Positions 10,401-20,159 of a DNA stretch of 64,000 nucleotides are shown here, in pieces. The position numbers were made by a program, and so were the translations under genes. The first letter of the stretch is position 1, and every line of letters starts with the position of its first letter. The notes below the pieces were generated by a model. It was not told the DNA's origin. It worked only from the letters and a program-made list of their open reading frames with translations, and did no database searches. This DNA comes from Phaeoceros laevis (Eukaryota > Anthocerotophyta > Anthocerotopsida > Notothyladales), in NCBI GenBank assembly GCA_049999765.1, contig JBNGIQ010009000.1, positions 186,075 through 250,074 on the forward strand, read 5' to 3'.

Positions 10401-11292
10401 CCGGCAAGGAGATGGGGACGTCGTGTTTGACTTGGTTGACAGGATGAGACTGGAAGGCGTACAGCCTGATGGTATCACCTTTCTTAGTGTGCTGACAGTG
10501 TGCAGTCATGTGGGTCTAGTGGACAAGGGCCGAGAGTACTTTAAGGCGATGACGACAGATTATTGCATCAATGCAACCGTGGAGCACTTCATATGCATGA
10601 TGGATCTATTGGGGCGTGCAGGTCATCTGGAAGAGGCACTACAGATGGCTAAAACCATGCCTTTCCCACCTAATGACATACTGTGGCATACTTTGTTAAG
10701 CGCTTGTTGGAAGTGGAAGAACGTCGAGATTGGACAACAGGCTTTCAAGGGTGCACTTAGCTTGGATGAAAAAGATGCTGCAGCCTATGTGTTGATGTCC
10801 AACATTTATGCGAGCGCTCAGATGGGGGAGGCGGCACAGGAGATGCAGGCAAGGAGAAAAAAATTGGGGGCATGGAAGAAGCCAGGGCAGAGCTGGTGGA
10901 CTGACATGGGGGGAGTGGTGCATACGTTTCTTGTAGGGGATAAGAAGCATTCTGAGAGTGAAGGTATCTATGCAAGGCTGAAACAGCTAATCCCAAAAAT
11001 GAAGAGGGAAGGATATGTGCCGCATTTGCGCTCGTCGTTGCTGGACATAGCTGACGATGAGAAGGAAGCCGAGTTGTGCGGGCACAGCGAAAAGTTAGCT
11101 ATCGCGCATGCCCTGAATAGGACACCTGAGGGAACAACCATACGAATTGTGAAAAATTTGCGGGTATGTGAGGACTGTCACACAGCAACTGGTTACATAT
11201 CTAAAGTTGAAAGGCGAACTATCATCTGCCGTGATGCAAGTCGGTTCCATATCTTCAAGGAGGGAAAATGTTCGTGTGGGGACTATTGGTAG
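7441..11292 (+). CDS. PDF-motif PPR-DYW RNA-editing factor, array copy 3
   Basis: Intronless gene for 1283 aa starting at ATGATGGCA. Its order is as in copy two: leader, PDF-like module (about residues 72-119), seven S-type MYAKC repeats within PLS triplets, E1/E2, PG box KKPGQSWW, and a DYW domain with HSE, CEDCH and terminal CSCGDYW. In the PDF-like module the W-FF-QWWD part is kept, but PDFKHK has become PDFNDK and the ALWLN stretch is altered, so this half is eroding. The PPR residues that should set base choice differ from copy two although the scaffold is almost the same, which suggests a different editing site. It lies head to tail with its paralogs, so unequal crossing-over is the likely origin. 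Confidence 0.93.
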   Translation: MMAAGLDLTPTGAAHGICLPPMTTLTHCVQGLVPEIGRFEAVCRSAGKVSSEKDSVSSGKEAMPSEEEQQEVVWKQFFVDPTQWWDSKRSKATLPHPDFNDKESEVVMTVDNGQKPAWVESQLAKFDAGRKTTSMSRSSSVPGRKAFAAHRGQLELGKLRKLCDDGLVSDAVEALDHLVQRGCHVPNNLFYRVLKRCSKDKDLVLIRRIHALTVKGGFQGNAFLATHLIGLYASHGRLEEARQVFAEVSKPDAYNWATIIFAYVRHGVAAEAIQLYRQMCVSTTVKPDDRIYSAVLKACASAGDLIAGKDVHAHILASSGKPGRFVQAGLVNMYAKCGCLEDARRLFDKLSNRDVVTWTAMIAGYAQQGLGHEALSLYRTMQQERLTPPDSVTYVCLLQACASVGVEALDEGKQLHIQIKERGLQEDLVLGGSLLNMYAKCGSLREARSVFDKLPRRNVVTWTAMLAGYVQQGMGQEALSLYRSMQQGGHTSPNSVTYVCLLQACACVGVGALDEGMQLHAQIERRGLQEDVVLGGSLVNMYAKCGSLEDARTVFDKLPERNVVAWTAMVAGYAQQGMGKEALDLYSTMQQEGLTPPNSVTYLCLLQACASVGVAALDEGKQLHAEIKNQGLQEDLGLGGSLVNMYAKCGSLEDARIVFDKLPAGDVVTWTAMIAGYAQQGMGQEALSLYRSMQEEDLSPPDCVTYVSLLQACASVGVEALDEGKQLHAQVKKRGLQEDVVLGGSLVNMYAKCGSLENARNVFDEIPERNIVACNAMLSGYAQQGMGQEALSLYNSMQREGLTPPSSVTYVCLLQACASLGAGALNQGKQLHAHIQEQGLQDDVVLGGSLVNMYAKCGSLGDARSVFDNHPERNTVTWNAMLAGYAQQGMCQEALSLYSSMQEEGLTPNSVTFVCLLQACAAVAALPLGEQLHGEIEKRGLLADSVVGAALVNMYAKCGSMYDSQRVFDSLPERSVEAWGALLSGYARQGDGDVVFDLVDRMRLEGVQPDGITFLSVLTVCSHVGLVDKGREYFKAMTTDYCINATVEHFICMMDLLGRAGHLEEALQMAKTMPFPPNDILWHTLLSACWKWKNVEIGQQAFKGALSLDEKDAAAYVLMSNIYASAQMGEAAQEMQARRKKLGAWKKPGQSWWTDMGGVVHTFLVGDKKHSESEGIYARLKQLIPKMKREGYVPHLRSSLLDIADDEKEAELCGHSEKLAIAHALNRTPEGTTIRIVKNLRVCEDCHTATGYISKVERRTIICRDASRFHIFKEGKCSCGDYW

Positions 11293-12384
11293 CCTACGAA
11301 AATGAGTTTTCAGTGCAAACAGATCATCAGCAACCAATTGTGATCCATTGAAGGACTGGCCACTGCTGATGGGAATTTCTCCACGATTAGCTGCGGTATG
11401 TTCAAATGATCTGGAATGTTGTTTGAGCCTCCATCTCAGGTACTATCTGCGTTCAGAGTAGTTCTAGTCTCCTATGACTTTCTTTGAGCTGTTGCCACAG
11501 GTGGTGACAAGAAGCATGCATCTTCGTTGTGTACAGCAACAGATCTAAGAGCCCAACCACTGAAGGGACAGAAAGAGGAGTGACACGCTGCACTGATGGC
11601 TTGGCTTTATAGCCCAAAACCGTGTTCGGTGATATGTCTATAAGGTATGACTTTCTGATGCTTGCAGATTGCTGGTGGTGGTAAAGAAGAGAGGTAACAT
11701 TAGTCGTGTCTTGTCCCTGTGGCTTGAGCAGAGCAGAAACAGACAAGTGTCACGCTAAAAGAGTGGCTCCAGAGGAGCTGCAGGAGTGCAGCCATCCACA
11801 TTCGTATGACAACTTGTCGTTCCCTGATTGCGGTCTCCAATTGCATTACCAGCAAGTTTGACTGCGAGGGGGGCTGGATTGTGGCGCTTTTCGATGGGGG
11901 CTGGCTTGTGGTGCTTTTCGCTGCCTGCCAGTGCCAGGAGACTAGTGTAGCCTATACGCCTATACTAGACTAGGGCCGTTTTGAGCTTGTCGTGCGCTGG
12001 TGACGTCGCATGGGGCACTATGTTCGGGTGGCCTAGTGCTGCCTGAGAAGTAGTTTACGTATAGTGTTTGATTGAGCGAGATGCCACACGCGCAGCAAAT
12101 GAAAGGCCACTGTTTAGTGAGCAAAAAGTAGTAGGTGCGCGTGCTGTGTGCTTTATAGGAAAAAACGAGGGCGCAGTGTCTGGTGCAGAATGGCACACTG
12201 AGCGCCTTGTGTGCCAGGGAGTACCGTAGAGGATTACACTTCGGTACCAAATTTAGTCAGAAATTTGGCAGTTGCTCTGTTGCCAAAACTCGGAACACTT
12301 GGAGTCTGGAAGGCCTAGGTTTGCCTTGGCTTTAAGAACAGCATGCATTTGCTGTTCCGCAGTGTGGCAGTGTGGTTGAATGTG
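11293..12384. other. Intergenic spacer after PPR-DYW copy 3
   Basis: No gene is recognised. The conserved 3'-flank segment of the array lies at about 11440-11550. A short diverged tandem repeat (GGGCTGG-TTGTGG-GCTTTTCG) occupies about 11867-11920. Confidence 0.5.
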
Positions 12385-13034
12385 CTGAGAAGGACGCCAG
12401 GGCTGACCACGCTGCTGAAGAGCACGCTGCTGGAGATGTCAGCTGGAAACACGGGCATAGCCCTGGCTGCTGTGGGGGTTCTCAAGGGCTATAGGGCTGT
12501 GATCGTGATGCCAGCTACTTGCTCCTTGCAGCGTCGCATTTTGATCCGATCTTACGGATCAGAGGTCATCCTTGCAGGTGGAATTGATGCTTACAATTTG
12601 CAAAGAAACAGTGCCTGCGGTTTCCTTGGACGGTTGCAGGTCGCTGATTCTTTGGTGTTACTCAGATCTCGCGATGGGATTCTGCGGGAATGGAAACCAT
12701 GATAAACGAGTTGCAGGAGCGGATTCCCAACTCTTTCTTTGTCAGTCAGCCTTTGAATCTGAAAAATGTTGTATCTCACTTTCTGAGCACCGGTAAGGCC
12801 TCCTGCTTAGAACTAGATCGGTAGGACTTGCTAAATTGAAGTGGTAGACTAGCTTGCGGAGTATCCTGACCCGTTTTGCAATTGCTTCTTCAAGACACAG
12901 CTGGCAAGGTTGATTTTCTTGTGGCTGGCTCTGGCTACAATCTGTGGTGCAGGGAAGTATCTGCAGTCTCAAAATTCTCAAATGACGGTCGTCGCCTCGA
13001 ACCAACAGAGAGTGCTGTTTTGTCAGGTCAGCCC
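12385..13034 (+). pseudogene. O-acetylserine (thiol) lyase (cysteine synthase) pseudogene
   Basis: Translated pieces in different frames follow the order of a PLP-dependent cysteine synthase. A TPGLTTLL stretch leads into SAGNTGIALA (the family's SGNTG substrate loop) and VMPATCSLQRR (family MPxxMSxERR). About 270 bp further on, IPNSFFVSQPLN lies in another frame. Then come DTAGKVDFLVAGSG and EPTESAVLSG, the two hallmarks of the C-terminal half. The exon with the PLP lysine is not visible, the frames are broken, and an insertion splits the TLLEPTSGN stretch. It lies inside the PPR array, between copies three and four, and its 3' end abuts the 5' flank of copy four. It is not expected to make enzyme. 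Confidence 0.82.
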
Positions 13035-13371
13035 ACTTCTTTCACACAAGAATTTGAATGGCGTCACTAGCAGCTCAGGTACGGTGATTCACATGGGTGC
13101 AATTGCAGGTGGTTTCGGTGGCATTTTTTCTTCAGGTGTGTGGAATCTTCCGACTAGTACCAAATGAGTACTGTCCAAATTGGAGTAGGCAAAATGCGAT
13201 GAGAGGGTCGAAGCGGATTGCGCCTTCCATGGCTGCAGGCAGGATTTCTGAAGACCGGAAAGACAGGGGGAATCAGCCAGCTCTTGATGATGGCCGCCCG
13301 AACTGGATTTCAAGCTGACGGGCGCGGCCCTCAGTACTGGTTTGGCATCTGCGCCGGCGCTGACGCAGCGC

Positions 13372-15861
13372 ATGGAAAGAGTCCCTGAAATTGGTGGGTT
13401 TGAAGCCCTGAACCCAGCAGGAAAAGTGTGGTCCGCACGAATATCGGCATCGGTTAAACACGACGCGATGCCTCCAAAAGTGCTGCAGGACGCCTTGAGG
13501 AAACAGTTCTTTGCAGATCGGACGCAGTGGTGGGATAACAGGTGGAGCAAGCCTTCTCTCCGGCATCCTGACTTCATACACAAGAAGTTCAAGGTTGCGC
13601 TATTGGTAGGCAATAGGCACAAGCCTGCCTGGGTGGATTCGCAGCTAGCTACGTTGAACGCTGGGGTGAAGATGACTCTCAATTCTAGATCCTCAGTTCA
13701 AGGGCATGGAGCTTTTGCAGGACATGAGGGCCATTTGCATGTCGGAATATGCAGTGAACTATGTGAGGATGGACGGATTTCTGACGCTGTGGATGCACTG
13801 CACCTACTGGTGCAACGAGGATGCCATGTACCCAACAATCTCTTTTATCGTGTCCTCAAGAGGTGCATTATGGACAAAGACCTGGTTTTGGGCAGACGTA
13901 TCCATGCTCTGACTGTCAAAAGCGGGTACGAAGGAGACGCATTCTTGGCCACCCACCTCATCGGCCTCTACGCTTCGCATGGGAGGTTGGAGGAAGCAAC
14001 CCGAGTTTTTAGGAAAGTCTCTACACCGGACGCATATAACTGGGCTACCATCATCTTCGCACACGCTCGACATGGAGAGGCTGCCCAGGCTGCAGAGGCT
14101 ATTAAGCTGTATCGGCAAATGTGCGAGTCAACTACCGTGAGACCCGACGACCGTGTCTATTCAGCAGTTCTGAGAGCGTGTGCCGCTGCGGGAGATCTAG
14201 TTGCCGGGAAGGATGTCCATTTTCATATTCTTGCGAGTAGAGGGAAGCCAGGTAGATTTGTTCTAGCGGGGCTGGTTAACATGTATGCAAAATGCGGTAG
14301 TTTAGACGAAGCTCGCAGACTGTTCGACATACTTGCAGACAGGGATGTCGTGACATGGACTGCAATGATTGCAGGGTATGCCCAGCAGGGCATGGGTCAA
14401 CAAGCCATTAGTCTTTACAGGATTATGCAACAGGACGGCCTGACTCCTCCCAATTCTGTGACCTATGTATGCCTCCTGCAGGCATGTGCGAGTGTAGGTA
14501 TAGGAGCTCTTGATGAGGGAAAACAGCTGCATGTACAGATCAAAAAACGAGGACTTCAAGAGGATGTGGTTCTAGGCGGCAGCTTGGTTAACATGTATGC
14601 GAAGTGTGGTACCTTAGAAGAAGCACGCGCAGTGTTTGACAAACTTTCAGGAAAGAATGTTGTAGCATGGACCGCGATGCTTGCAGGGTATGCCCAGCAG
14701 GGGATGGGCCAGGAAGCCCTCAGTCTATACAGGAGTATGCAACAGGAGGGCCTCACTCCTCCCAATTCCGTTACATATGTTTGCTTGCTGCAGGCATGTG
14801 CTAGTTTAGGTGTAGGAGCTCTTGATGCGGGGAGACAGCTGCATGCACATATCAGAGAACGTGGACTGCAAGAGGATGTAGTTCTAGGCGGCAGCTTGGT
14901 TAACATGTATGCCAAGTGTGGTAGCTTAGAGAATGCTCGCAGTGTGTTTGACAAACTTCCAGAGAGGAACATTGTAGCATGGACTGCGATGATTGCAGGG
15001 TATGCCCAACAGGAGATGGGTCAGGAAGCCCTCAGCCTTTACTTCAATATGCAACAGGAAGCTCTCACACCGCCCAACTCATTTACGTATGTATGCCTGC
15101 TTCAGGCATGTGCAGCTGTAGCAGCTCTGCCTCTGGGCGAGCAGCTGCATGCAGAGATTGAGGAACGAGGACTGCGAGTTGATGGCATTCTGGGAGGAGC
15201 ACTGGTAAACATGTACGCAAAGTGTGGGAACATGTACGATTCACAGAGGGTGTTCGATTCACTGCTTAAAAGAAGCCTTGAAGCTTGGGGTGCCCTAATT
15301 AGCGGATATGCCCGCCAAGGAGATAGAGATGTCGTGTTTGACTTGTTTGACAGGATGAGACTGGAAGGCATACAGCCTGATGGTATCACATTTCTTAGTG
15401 TGCTGACAGTGTGCAGCCATGTGGGAACAGTGGAGAAAGGCCGAGAGTACTTCCAGGTGATGGGGACAGATTACGGCATCAGGGCAACCGCAGAGCACTT
15501 CATATGCATGGTGGATCTCCTTGGGCGTGCTGGTCATCTGGATGAGGCGCTACACATGGCCAAGACCATGCCATTCCCATCTAATGAAGTAGTATGGCAT
15601 ACACTGTTAGGCGCTTGTTGGAAGTGGAAGAACGTCGAGATTGGGCAACAGGCTTTCAAAGGTGCACTTGGCGTGGATGAAAAAGATTCTGCCGCTTATG
15701 TGTTGATGTCCAACATTTATACAAGTGCTGAAATGTGGGAGGCGGCAAAGGATATGCAGACAAGGAGAATGAAATTGGGGGCATGGAAGAAGCCGGGCCA
15801 GAGCTGGTGGACTGACATGTTTGGAGTGGTGCATACGTTTGGTGTTGGGGACAAGATGTGA
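13372..15861 (+). CDS. PPR protein of the array, copy 4, DYW domain lost (probable pseudogene)
   Basis: The frame runs from ATG 13372 to TGA 15859-15861 (829 aa). The ancestral start (ATGATG at about 13285, aligned to copies two and three) is put out of frame by one extra C just after it, so the protein would start about 30 codons late. The PDF-like module (QWWD ... HPDF), four MYAKC repeats and the E motifs are present, against seven MYAKC repeats in copies two and three. After VHTFGVGDK the frame stops. The next 130 bp are a diverged DYW remnant with a deletion of about 200 bp that removes HSE and CEDCH. It could still bind RNA, but it cannot deaminate alone. Confidence 0.85.
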   Translation: MERVPEIGGFEALNPAGKVWSARISASVKHDAMPPKVLQDALRKQFFADRTQWWDNRWSKPSLRHPDFIHKKFKVALLVGNRHKPAWVDSQLATLNAGVKMTLNSRSSVQGHGAFAGHEGHLHVGICSELCEDGRISDAVDALHLLVQRGCHVPNNLFYRVLKRCIMDKDLVLGRRIHALTVKSGYEGDAFLATHLIGLYASHGRLEEATRVFRKVSTPDAYNWATIIFAHARHGEAAQAAEAIKLYRQMCESTTVRPDDRVYSAVLRACAAAGDLVAGKDVHFHILASRGKPGRFVLAGLVNMYAKCGSLDEARRLFDILADRDVVTWTAMIAGYAQQGMGQQAISLYRIMQQDGLTPPNSVTYVCLLQACASVGIGALDEGKQLHVQIKKRGLQEDVVLGGSLVNMYAKCGTLEEARAVFDKLSGKNVVAWTAMLAGYAQQGMGQEALSLYRSMQQEGLTPPNSVTYVCLLQACASLGVGALDAGRQLHAHIRERGLQEDVVLGGSLVNMYAKCGSLENARSVFDKLPERNIVAWTAMIAGYAQQEMGQEALSLYFNMQQEALTPPNSFTYVCLLQACAAVAALPLGEQLHAEIEERGLRVDGILGGALVNMYAKCGNMYDSQRVFDSLLKRSLEAWGALISGYARQGDRDVVFDLFDRMRLEGIQPDGITFLSVLTVCSHVGTVEKGREYFQVMGTDYGIRATAEHFICMVDLLGRAGHLDEALHMAKTMPFPSNEVVWHTLLGACWKWKNVEIGQQAFKGALGVDEKDSAAYVLMSNIYTSAEMWEAAKDMQTRRMKLGAWKKPGQSWWTDMFGVVHTFGVGDKM

Positions 15862-15995
15862 AGGTATAGATATGCAAGGCTGGAATATCTAGTCCCAAAA
15901 CTGAAGAGACTGGGATGAGTGCCTTACAGGCACTTCTTGGCAATGGACATAGCTGATGATGAGAAGGAAAATGTTCATATGGGAGTATTGCTACG
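15862..15995 (+). pseudogene. Residual DYW-domain sequence of array copy 4
   Basis: This aligns with the segment after VGDKK in copy three (ARL, LVPK, DIADDEKE) but is frameshifted. At 15961-15972 the sequence jumps from GATGAGAAGGA to the stretch encoding the last residues before the DYW end (GGAAAATGTTC). Compared with copy three, about 200 bp (roughly 11067-11266) are missing. The GGAA-rich ends on both sides suggest a microhomology-mediated deletion. Confidence 0.8.
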
Positions 15996-17420
15996 TAACA
16001 GCTAGAAAATGGGCTGCACTCATCTTCTCCTATCAGCAACAAATTTGTGATCCATGAAGGAGTGGCTGGTGCTTAGCTTAGCAGGACTGCTCTACAATTT
16101 ACCTGCGGTACGTTTTGGTGATGTAGGATGTTTGCTTGTGCCCCCATCTAATGTTTTTTCTGTTTCGAAAGCAGTTCTAATTCCGTGTCTTTCTATGAGC
16201 AGTTGCCACAAGACGCATGTGTCATTACTGTGTAGAGCAACAAAACGGAGTAACATGCTGCTAACATGGCTTGGCTTCAGGGCTCAAAACCAGGCCCTGT
16301 GTGATGTATTTAAGGTATGATTTCTCCTGCTTGCAGGTATTAACGTCTTTTGTACACAGGTTCATGGCTTGTGGTTGTATAGGATAGACGTAACATTTTT
16401 CACTGTTGGGTGCAGCTCGTCGTGTCGTGACCTTGTTGTGGGGGGGATCAGAAACATATCAGGTGAACCCAAATATGTAAGTCGTTCTCCCAAGTTTAGG
16501 GGGGAAGAGAGGATTTCTCGGTGGAAATGGATGACTCAGGTACATGCGCAGTGCTGGTTACAGCCTAGGAAGGCCTTGCCTAGGAAGGCTAGTCTACAGG
16601 TTTTCAAAGTTTAGTATCACATGAAAATGTGCCGTTTTGGTGTGAAACAGCGACTTTCTGTTATCGTGCTCGGCATAAATTTCAATAAACGCAACAAATA
16701 AAAGTTACAAAATACGAGAGCTGAGGTTGCTTTTCCAACAAACGAACAACAATTGTGAGTGCTACACTTGGCCGGGTGCACGGAACTCTCGTAACCGCTT
16801 TGGATCCTGTAATCTCGACAAAAAGACTCTTCTTCAACCACTTTACCTCCAGGTTGTGGCACGAAGTCGACCCGTCAGGACCTGTCTTAGCACCTAGCAA
16901 AGTTCGGCACCTAGAAGTTGCAGTCTGCTTATGTGCTACACTTGGCCGGGTGCACAGAACTCACGAAATCGCATGTGGGACGTTCCAGTCATCTCTGAAT
17001 GTTTTTGGGTCTAGATCAAGGAGAAAACTCCAAGCCCAGATATGACAAGGGCAATGCCAATGGGAAATGCAGGCAACAAGAAGCAACTCAAGACCCGAGA
17101 TTCACCCTGGTTCGGCCCATTTCTGTCGTAACTTCCCCATTCACAGCAACATAGATAAAGGACATAATAACAGCGAACTAACTCAACACCTGTCAGATTG
17201 CACATATGTTCTTTACTGGCAAAGAGAAGGAAAATGTACAGGGGACGGAAGCACAGTCCCAGCCGTGTTGAGAACAGTGCACCATCCGGCAGCAGCAGAG
17301 AAGCCTAGGCGACCGACAGACAGCTCAACGAGCCGCTTAAAGACCGAGGCTGTTGCCCAGCCTGGAAGCAAAAAAACATAGGGAGGAGCCTCCTCATCAA
17401 TCAACGGAACACCGGCGTCC
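15996..17420. other. Intergenic between PPR array and psaG
   Basis: No gene is seen. It begins with the array 3'-flank homology (about 16150-16235). A direct repeat with core GCTACACTTGGCCGGGTGCA occurs at about 16761 and 16933. The right part should include the 3' UTR of psaG. Confidence 0.5.
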
Positions 17421-17861
17421 TCAGAAGTTAGGCTCATAGCCATTGTTGGCGGTTGCCAGGATGAAGAATGCCACAGCGTGGCCGAGGGCGCCCCAGGCCA
17501 GCACGTCGACGAGGGTGAAGCCGGCGGGGTCGTTGGTCTTGAGCAAGCTCTGCACCTCCTGCGCGCGGGAGTCTCCGGCCTCGTAGTGAGTGACGCCATT
17601 TTGCACCGGCAGGCCGGCCTTGGCCACCTGCGCTCGCTGGAAGGGCAGGAACACAAACCGCCCCAGGAAAAGCAGGGCTCCGGTGCTGACGCTGATGATG
17701 ATGGAGGTGTCGGCACAGGTGGTGCGGCTGCGGCCCCTGGTCTGCATCGCCAGCGAGGCGGGCGCCTTCACTCCCACCCGGTCCAGGGCGTTGCTGGAGC
17801 GCAGGCCCAGCGCGGGCAGGGCAGCCACCCTTGAGGTAGCGGCGCAGGCGGCCATGGCCAT
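17421..17861 (-). CDS. PSAG: Photosystem I reaction centre subunit V (PsaG), chloroplast precursor
   Basis: Single-exon gene for 146 aa. Residues 1 to about 48 form a chloroplast transit peptide rich in Ala, Arg and Ser. The mature part begins near [12 protein letters not shown] and shows the first membrane helix ([15 protein letters not shown]), the stromal loop with GLPxQNGxTHx[15 protein letters not shown], and the second helix ([25 protein letters not shown]). These are PsaG signatures rather than PsaK. PsaG is a two-helix antenna-side subunit of PSI in the thylakoid membrane that helps stabilise the core and LHCI binding. The first of two ATGs (MAM) is used. The C-terminus ends NNGYEPNF, close to the usual family length. 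Confidence 0.95.
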   Translation of the reverse strand: MAMAACAATSRVAALPALGLRSSNALDRVGVKAPASLAMQTRGRSRTTCADTSIIISVSTGALLFLGRFVFLPFQRAQVAKAGLPVQNGVTHYEAGDSRAQEVQSLLKTNDPAGFTLVDVLAWGALGHAVAFFILATANNGYEPNF

Positions 17862-19266
17862 GGCTGCAACTGGAGCTGAAGAAGGGTGAAGATGGCAGAA
17901 GCTCTGAAGATGCGGATGAGGCGTGTGTGCACGGCGTGGAGGAGAGACACGGCAGCGCGGGTGGTGACTAGTTTCTTAGCTGCTCTCAGCACTACTCGGG
18001 TGAGCTAGGCGGGACAGGAATCGGATGGCGAGACCCGATCGGGCTCGGCCATCCGCCAACGGACATTCTCTCGGCCAATCAGCTGCTTCTCCATCCTATC
18101 TGAACTTTCNNNNNNNNNNGTCCTTAGTCTTCAACAAAGAATCTTTCAAGAACCTGATGTTCTCCCCTATTCCCGATTGTTTACAACAAGGCAAATTGGA
18201 GGAACATTCTCATTTTGGGGGATAATGGCTTGTTACAAAAAAAATGCGGCCAGGGGAACTGATTGTACACGTTGCCTTTATAATGCAAGAGCTATGCTAG
18301 TATACAAGACTTATTGCAAGGGTATGCCGTACGAGGCTTCAGTTCTTAAAAGAAAATGTTATTTTCGATTTTCAACAATAAGTTTACTTGATCCTGATAG
18401 TTGTCCAATCATACCAGATCCTCCTCCCAACCTTACGGACTTATAGATCTATAGCTCTATAGTACTTGTGATATTTTTTGCCAACCCTTTTTTTTGTCTA
18501 ATCGGTGCCTTTTCTTTATAAATACAATGTACCATTTCACAAAGTCTTCTGAATTTGTGTACTACTAGCAAGAGAGATTTTTTTGCCAACCTTACTGACC
18601 TATAGATTTATAGTTGTGATACTTTTTGGTACGGTTGAAATATAAGAATTTTCATCTTAAACTCAGGTTGCATACCTTGAACAACTATAATTAATGAACT
18701 GAGTAAATGTTCAACTGAATAAGGTGTTGAACAACGGCTTATTATCATGATCATACACTAATCCATGAATCTACTTTGTAAATGGTTTAATTTTTTTAAA
18801 AAAAATTTGAAATTATAATTAAATGCAACTGCTGACAGCAACGTCTTGCAACTTTGCAGATACCGGCAACCTTCCAGCCACGTTTCTTATATTAAGAAAT
18901 GCGTTTTTATGTAACTAGGGTATCTGGACCGACCGAGTATCAGTAGTAGTAGGAAGGTTATGGTGTTTAGTCAACTCCACATGGGAATTGAACACACCGT
19001 CAAGTGAGTGAGTGATAGATAAGTTTAGATTAATTCCGAGCGATTAACGGAGTGAAGTATCATGTTCTAAGCACAGTCGTGTGGTACGTACTAGATTCCT
19101 AGATTCCTAGACATCGCTTACACTGTACAACACACGTCGACCCCGTGGGGAGCTAAGGAATTGATGCGTTTAGGTGGTGGCGCTGCGCACGGAGCTTCCG
19201 AAGTTGGAGAGTAGAGGAAGTGTTTCTTTGCTTCTCCCTCAATCCCTCAAGGACTGGTATATGTAG
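17862..19266. other. Intergenic with assembly gap and AT-rich block
   Basis: The left part is the upstream region of psaG. Ten Ns at 18110-18119 mark an assembly gap. From about 18430 to 18900 the DNA is clearly more AT rich than its surroundings, with a diverged short repeat (TTTTTTGCCAACC, followed by CTTATAGAT-like text) at about 18473 and 18575. No gene is recognised. Confidence 0.5.
18110..18119. other. Assembly gap (10 N)
   Basis: A run of ten N; true size unknown. Confidence 1.
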
Positions 19267-20159
19267 CTAGAAATGGAGCATTCATAGGTTTCACGCGAGG
19301 GATACAAACTGTGCAACTCAGGAAGGCCATCATCCGGCTTGCGTACCTGAGTGGATCAAGGCCTGTCCTGTTTGGCAGCCCCAAGGATCAGGCCGTAGAA
19401 ATTGAACAGTTTTCTAAGATGGTCAACATTCCTAACTTCGAGCATCCCTGGGGAGAGGTGAAAGTTGGAGCCAGCAATGGCATCGTAGATGCTGGTGGAG
19501 ACTCTCGGCAGCTTCTTGTGCACGCAGAGAGCGCTCCATCGTGGAATTCGAGAGAAGCTTCAATTGCTACCGACAACCTGATCACAAGCTGGCCGAGGCA
19601 CATCTTTGTCGCAAGAGAGGACGTCACGCAGATCCGGGAGGCGGTAGCTCAAATCGGGAACGGGAGAGCAGTGCCATTCCAGTTCCACCTCCAGTGCGAA
19701 GGCAGCGATAGAGAGCACCCGGTGGACGAGCAACCTGGCCGCACCTTCTACGTTGTGGACAACCGCGTTGCTGCTGCGCTGAAGGCGGGAGGGTCTGGCT
19801 CTGGTGCTTCCGGAAGCGCTGCGGGCGGTACTCTCCTACTCTACAATGGAATTCCTGTCTACAGGGACACCATAGAGTCCTTGACCGAGGGCATCAAGGG
19901 GAAGACTGCCCCCGTCTCGGAGGACGAGGAGCTGCGGGTGGAGGTGGAGAAGGAGATGCAGAGCAGCCGTGCAGGTGAGTGGATCAGTGCATTTCTCAAT
20001 GCCGGTCCAGACCTGCTGGAGTTTCAGGCATTCAAGGACGATTTCCGGCTGAGGAAGGTGGAGTACCTCACTTCCGCCTCAACAGTCACCACAGCTTGGC
20101 TCTGCAATGAGCACTGCAAAGAGGGGTTGGACCAGGGCATGGTCCGAAGGATTCTGTGA
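19267..20159 (+). CDS. Unrecognised protein, probably a 3' exon
   Basis: A long open frame of about 297 codons that I cannot assign to a family. There is no suitable ATG at its start; the frame stays open upstream of 19311 to a good acceptor (TATATGTAG at 19258-19266), so this is probably the last exon of a longer gene whose earlier exons I could not identify. The predicted protein is soluble, with no membrane segment. It has a Gly/Ser-rich linker (GGSGSGASGSAAGG) in the middle, an acidic stretch (VSEDEELRVEVEKE) and a helical C-terminus ending MVRRIL. Codon use and the lack of internal stops argue for real coding. Confidence 0.5.
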
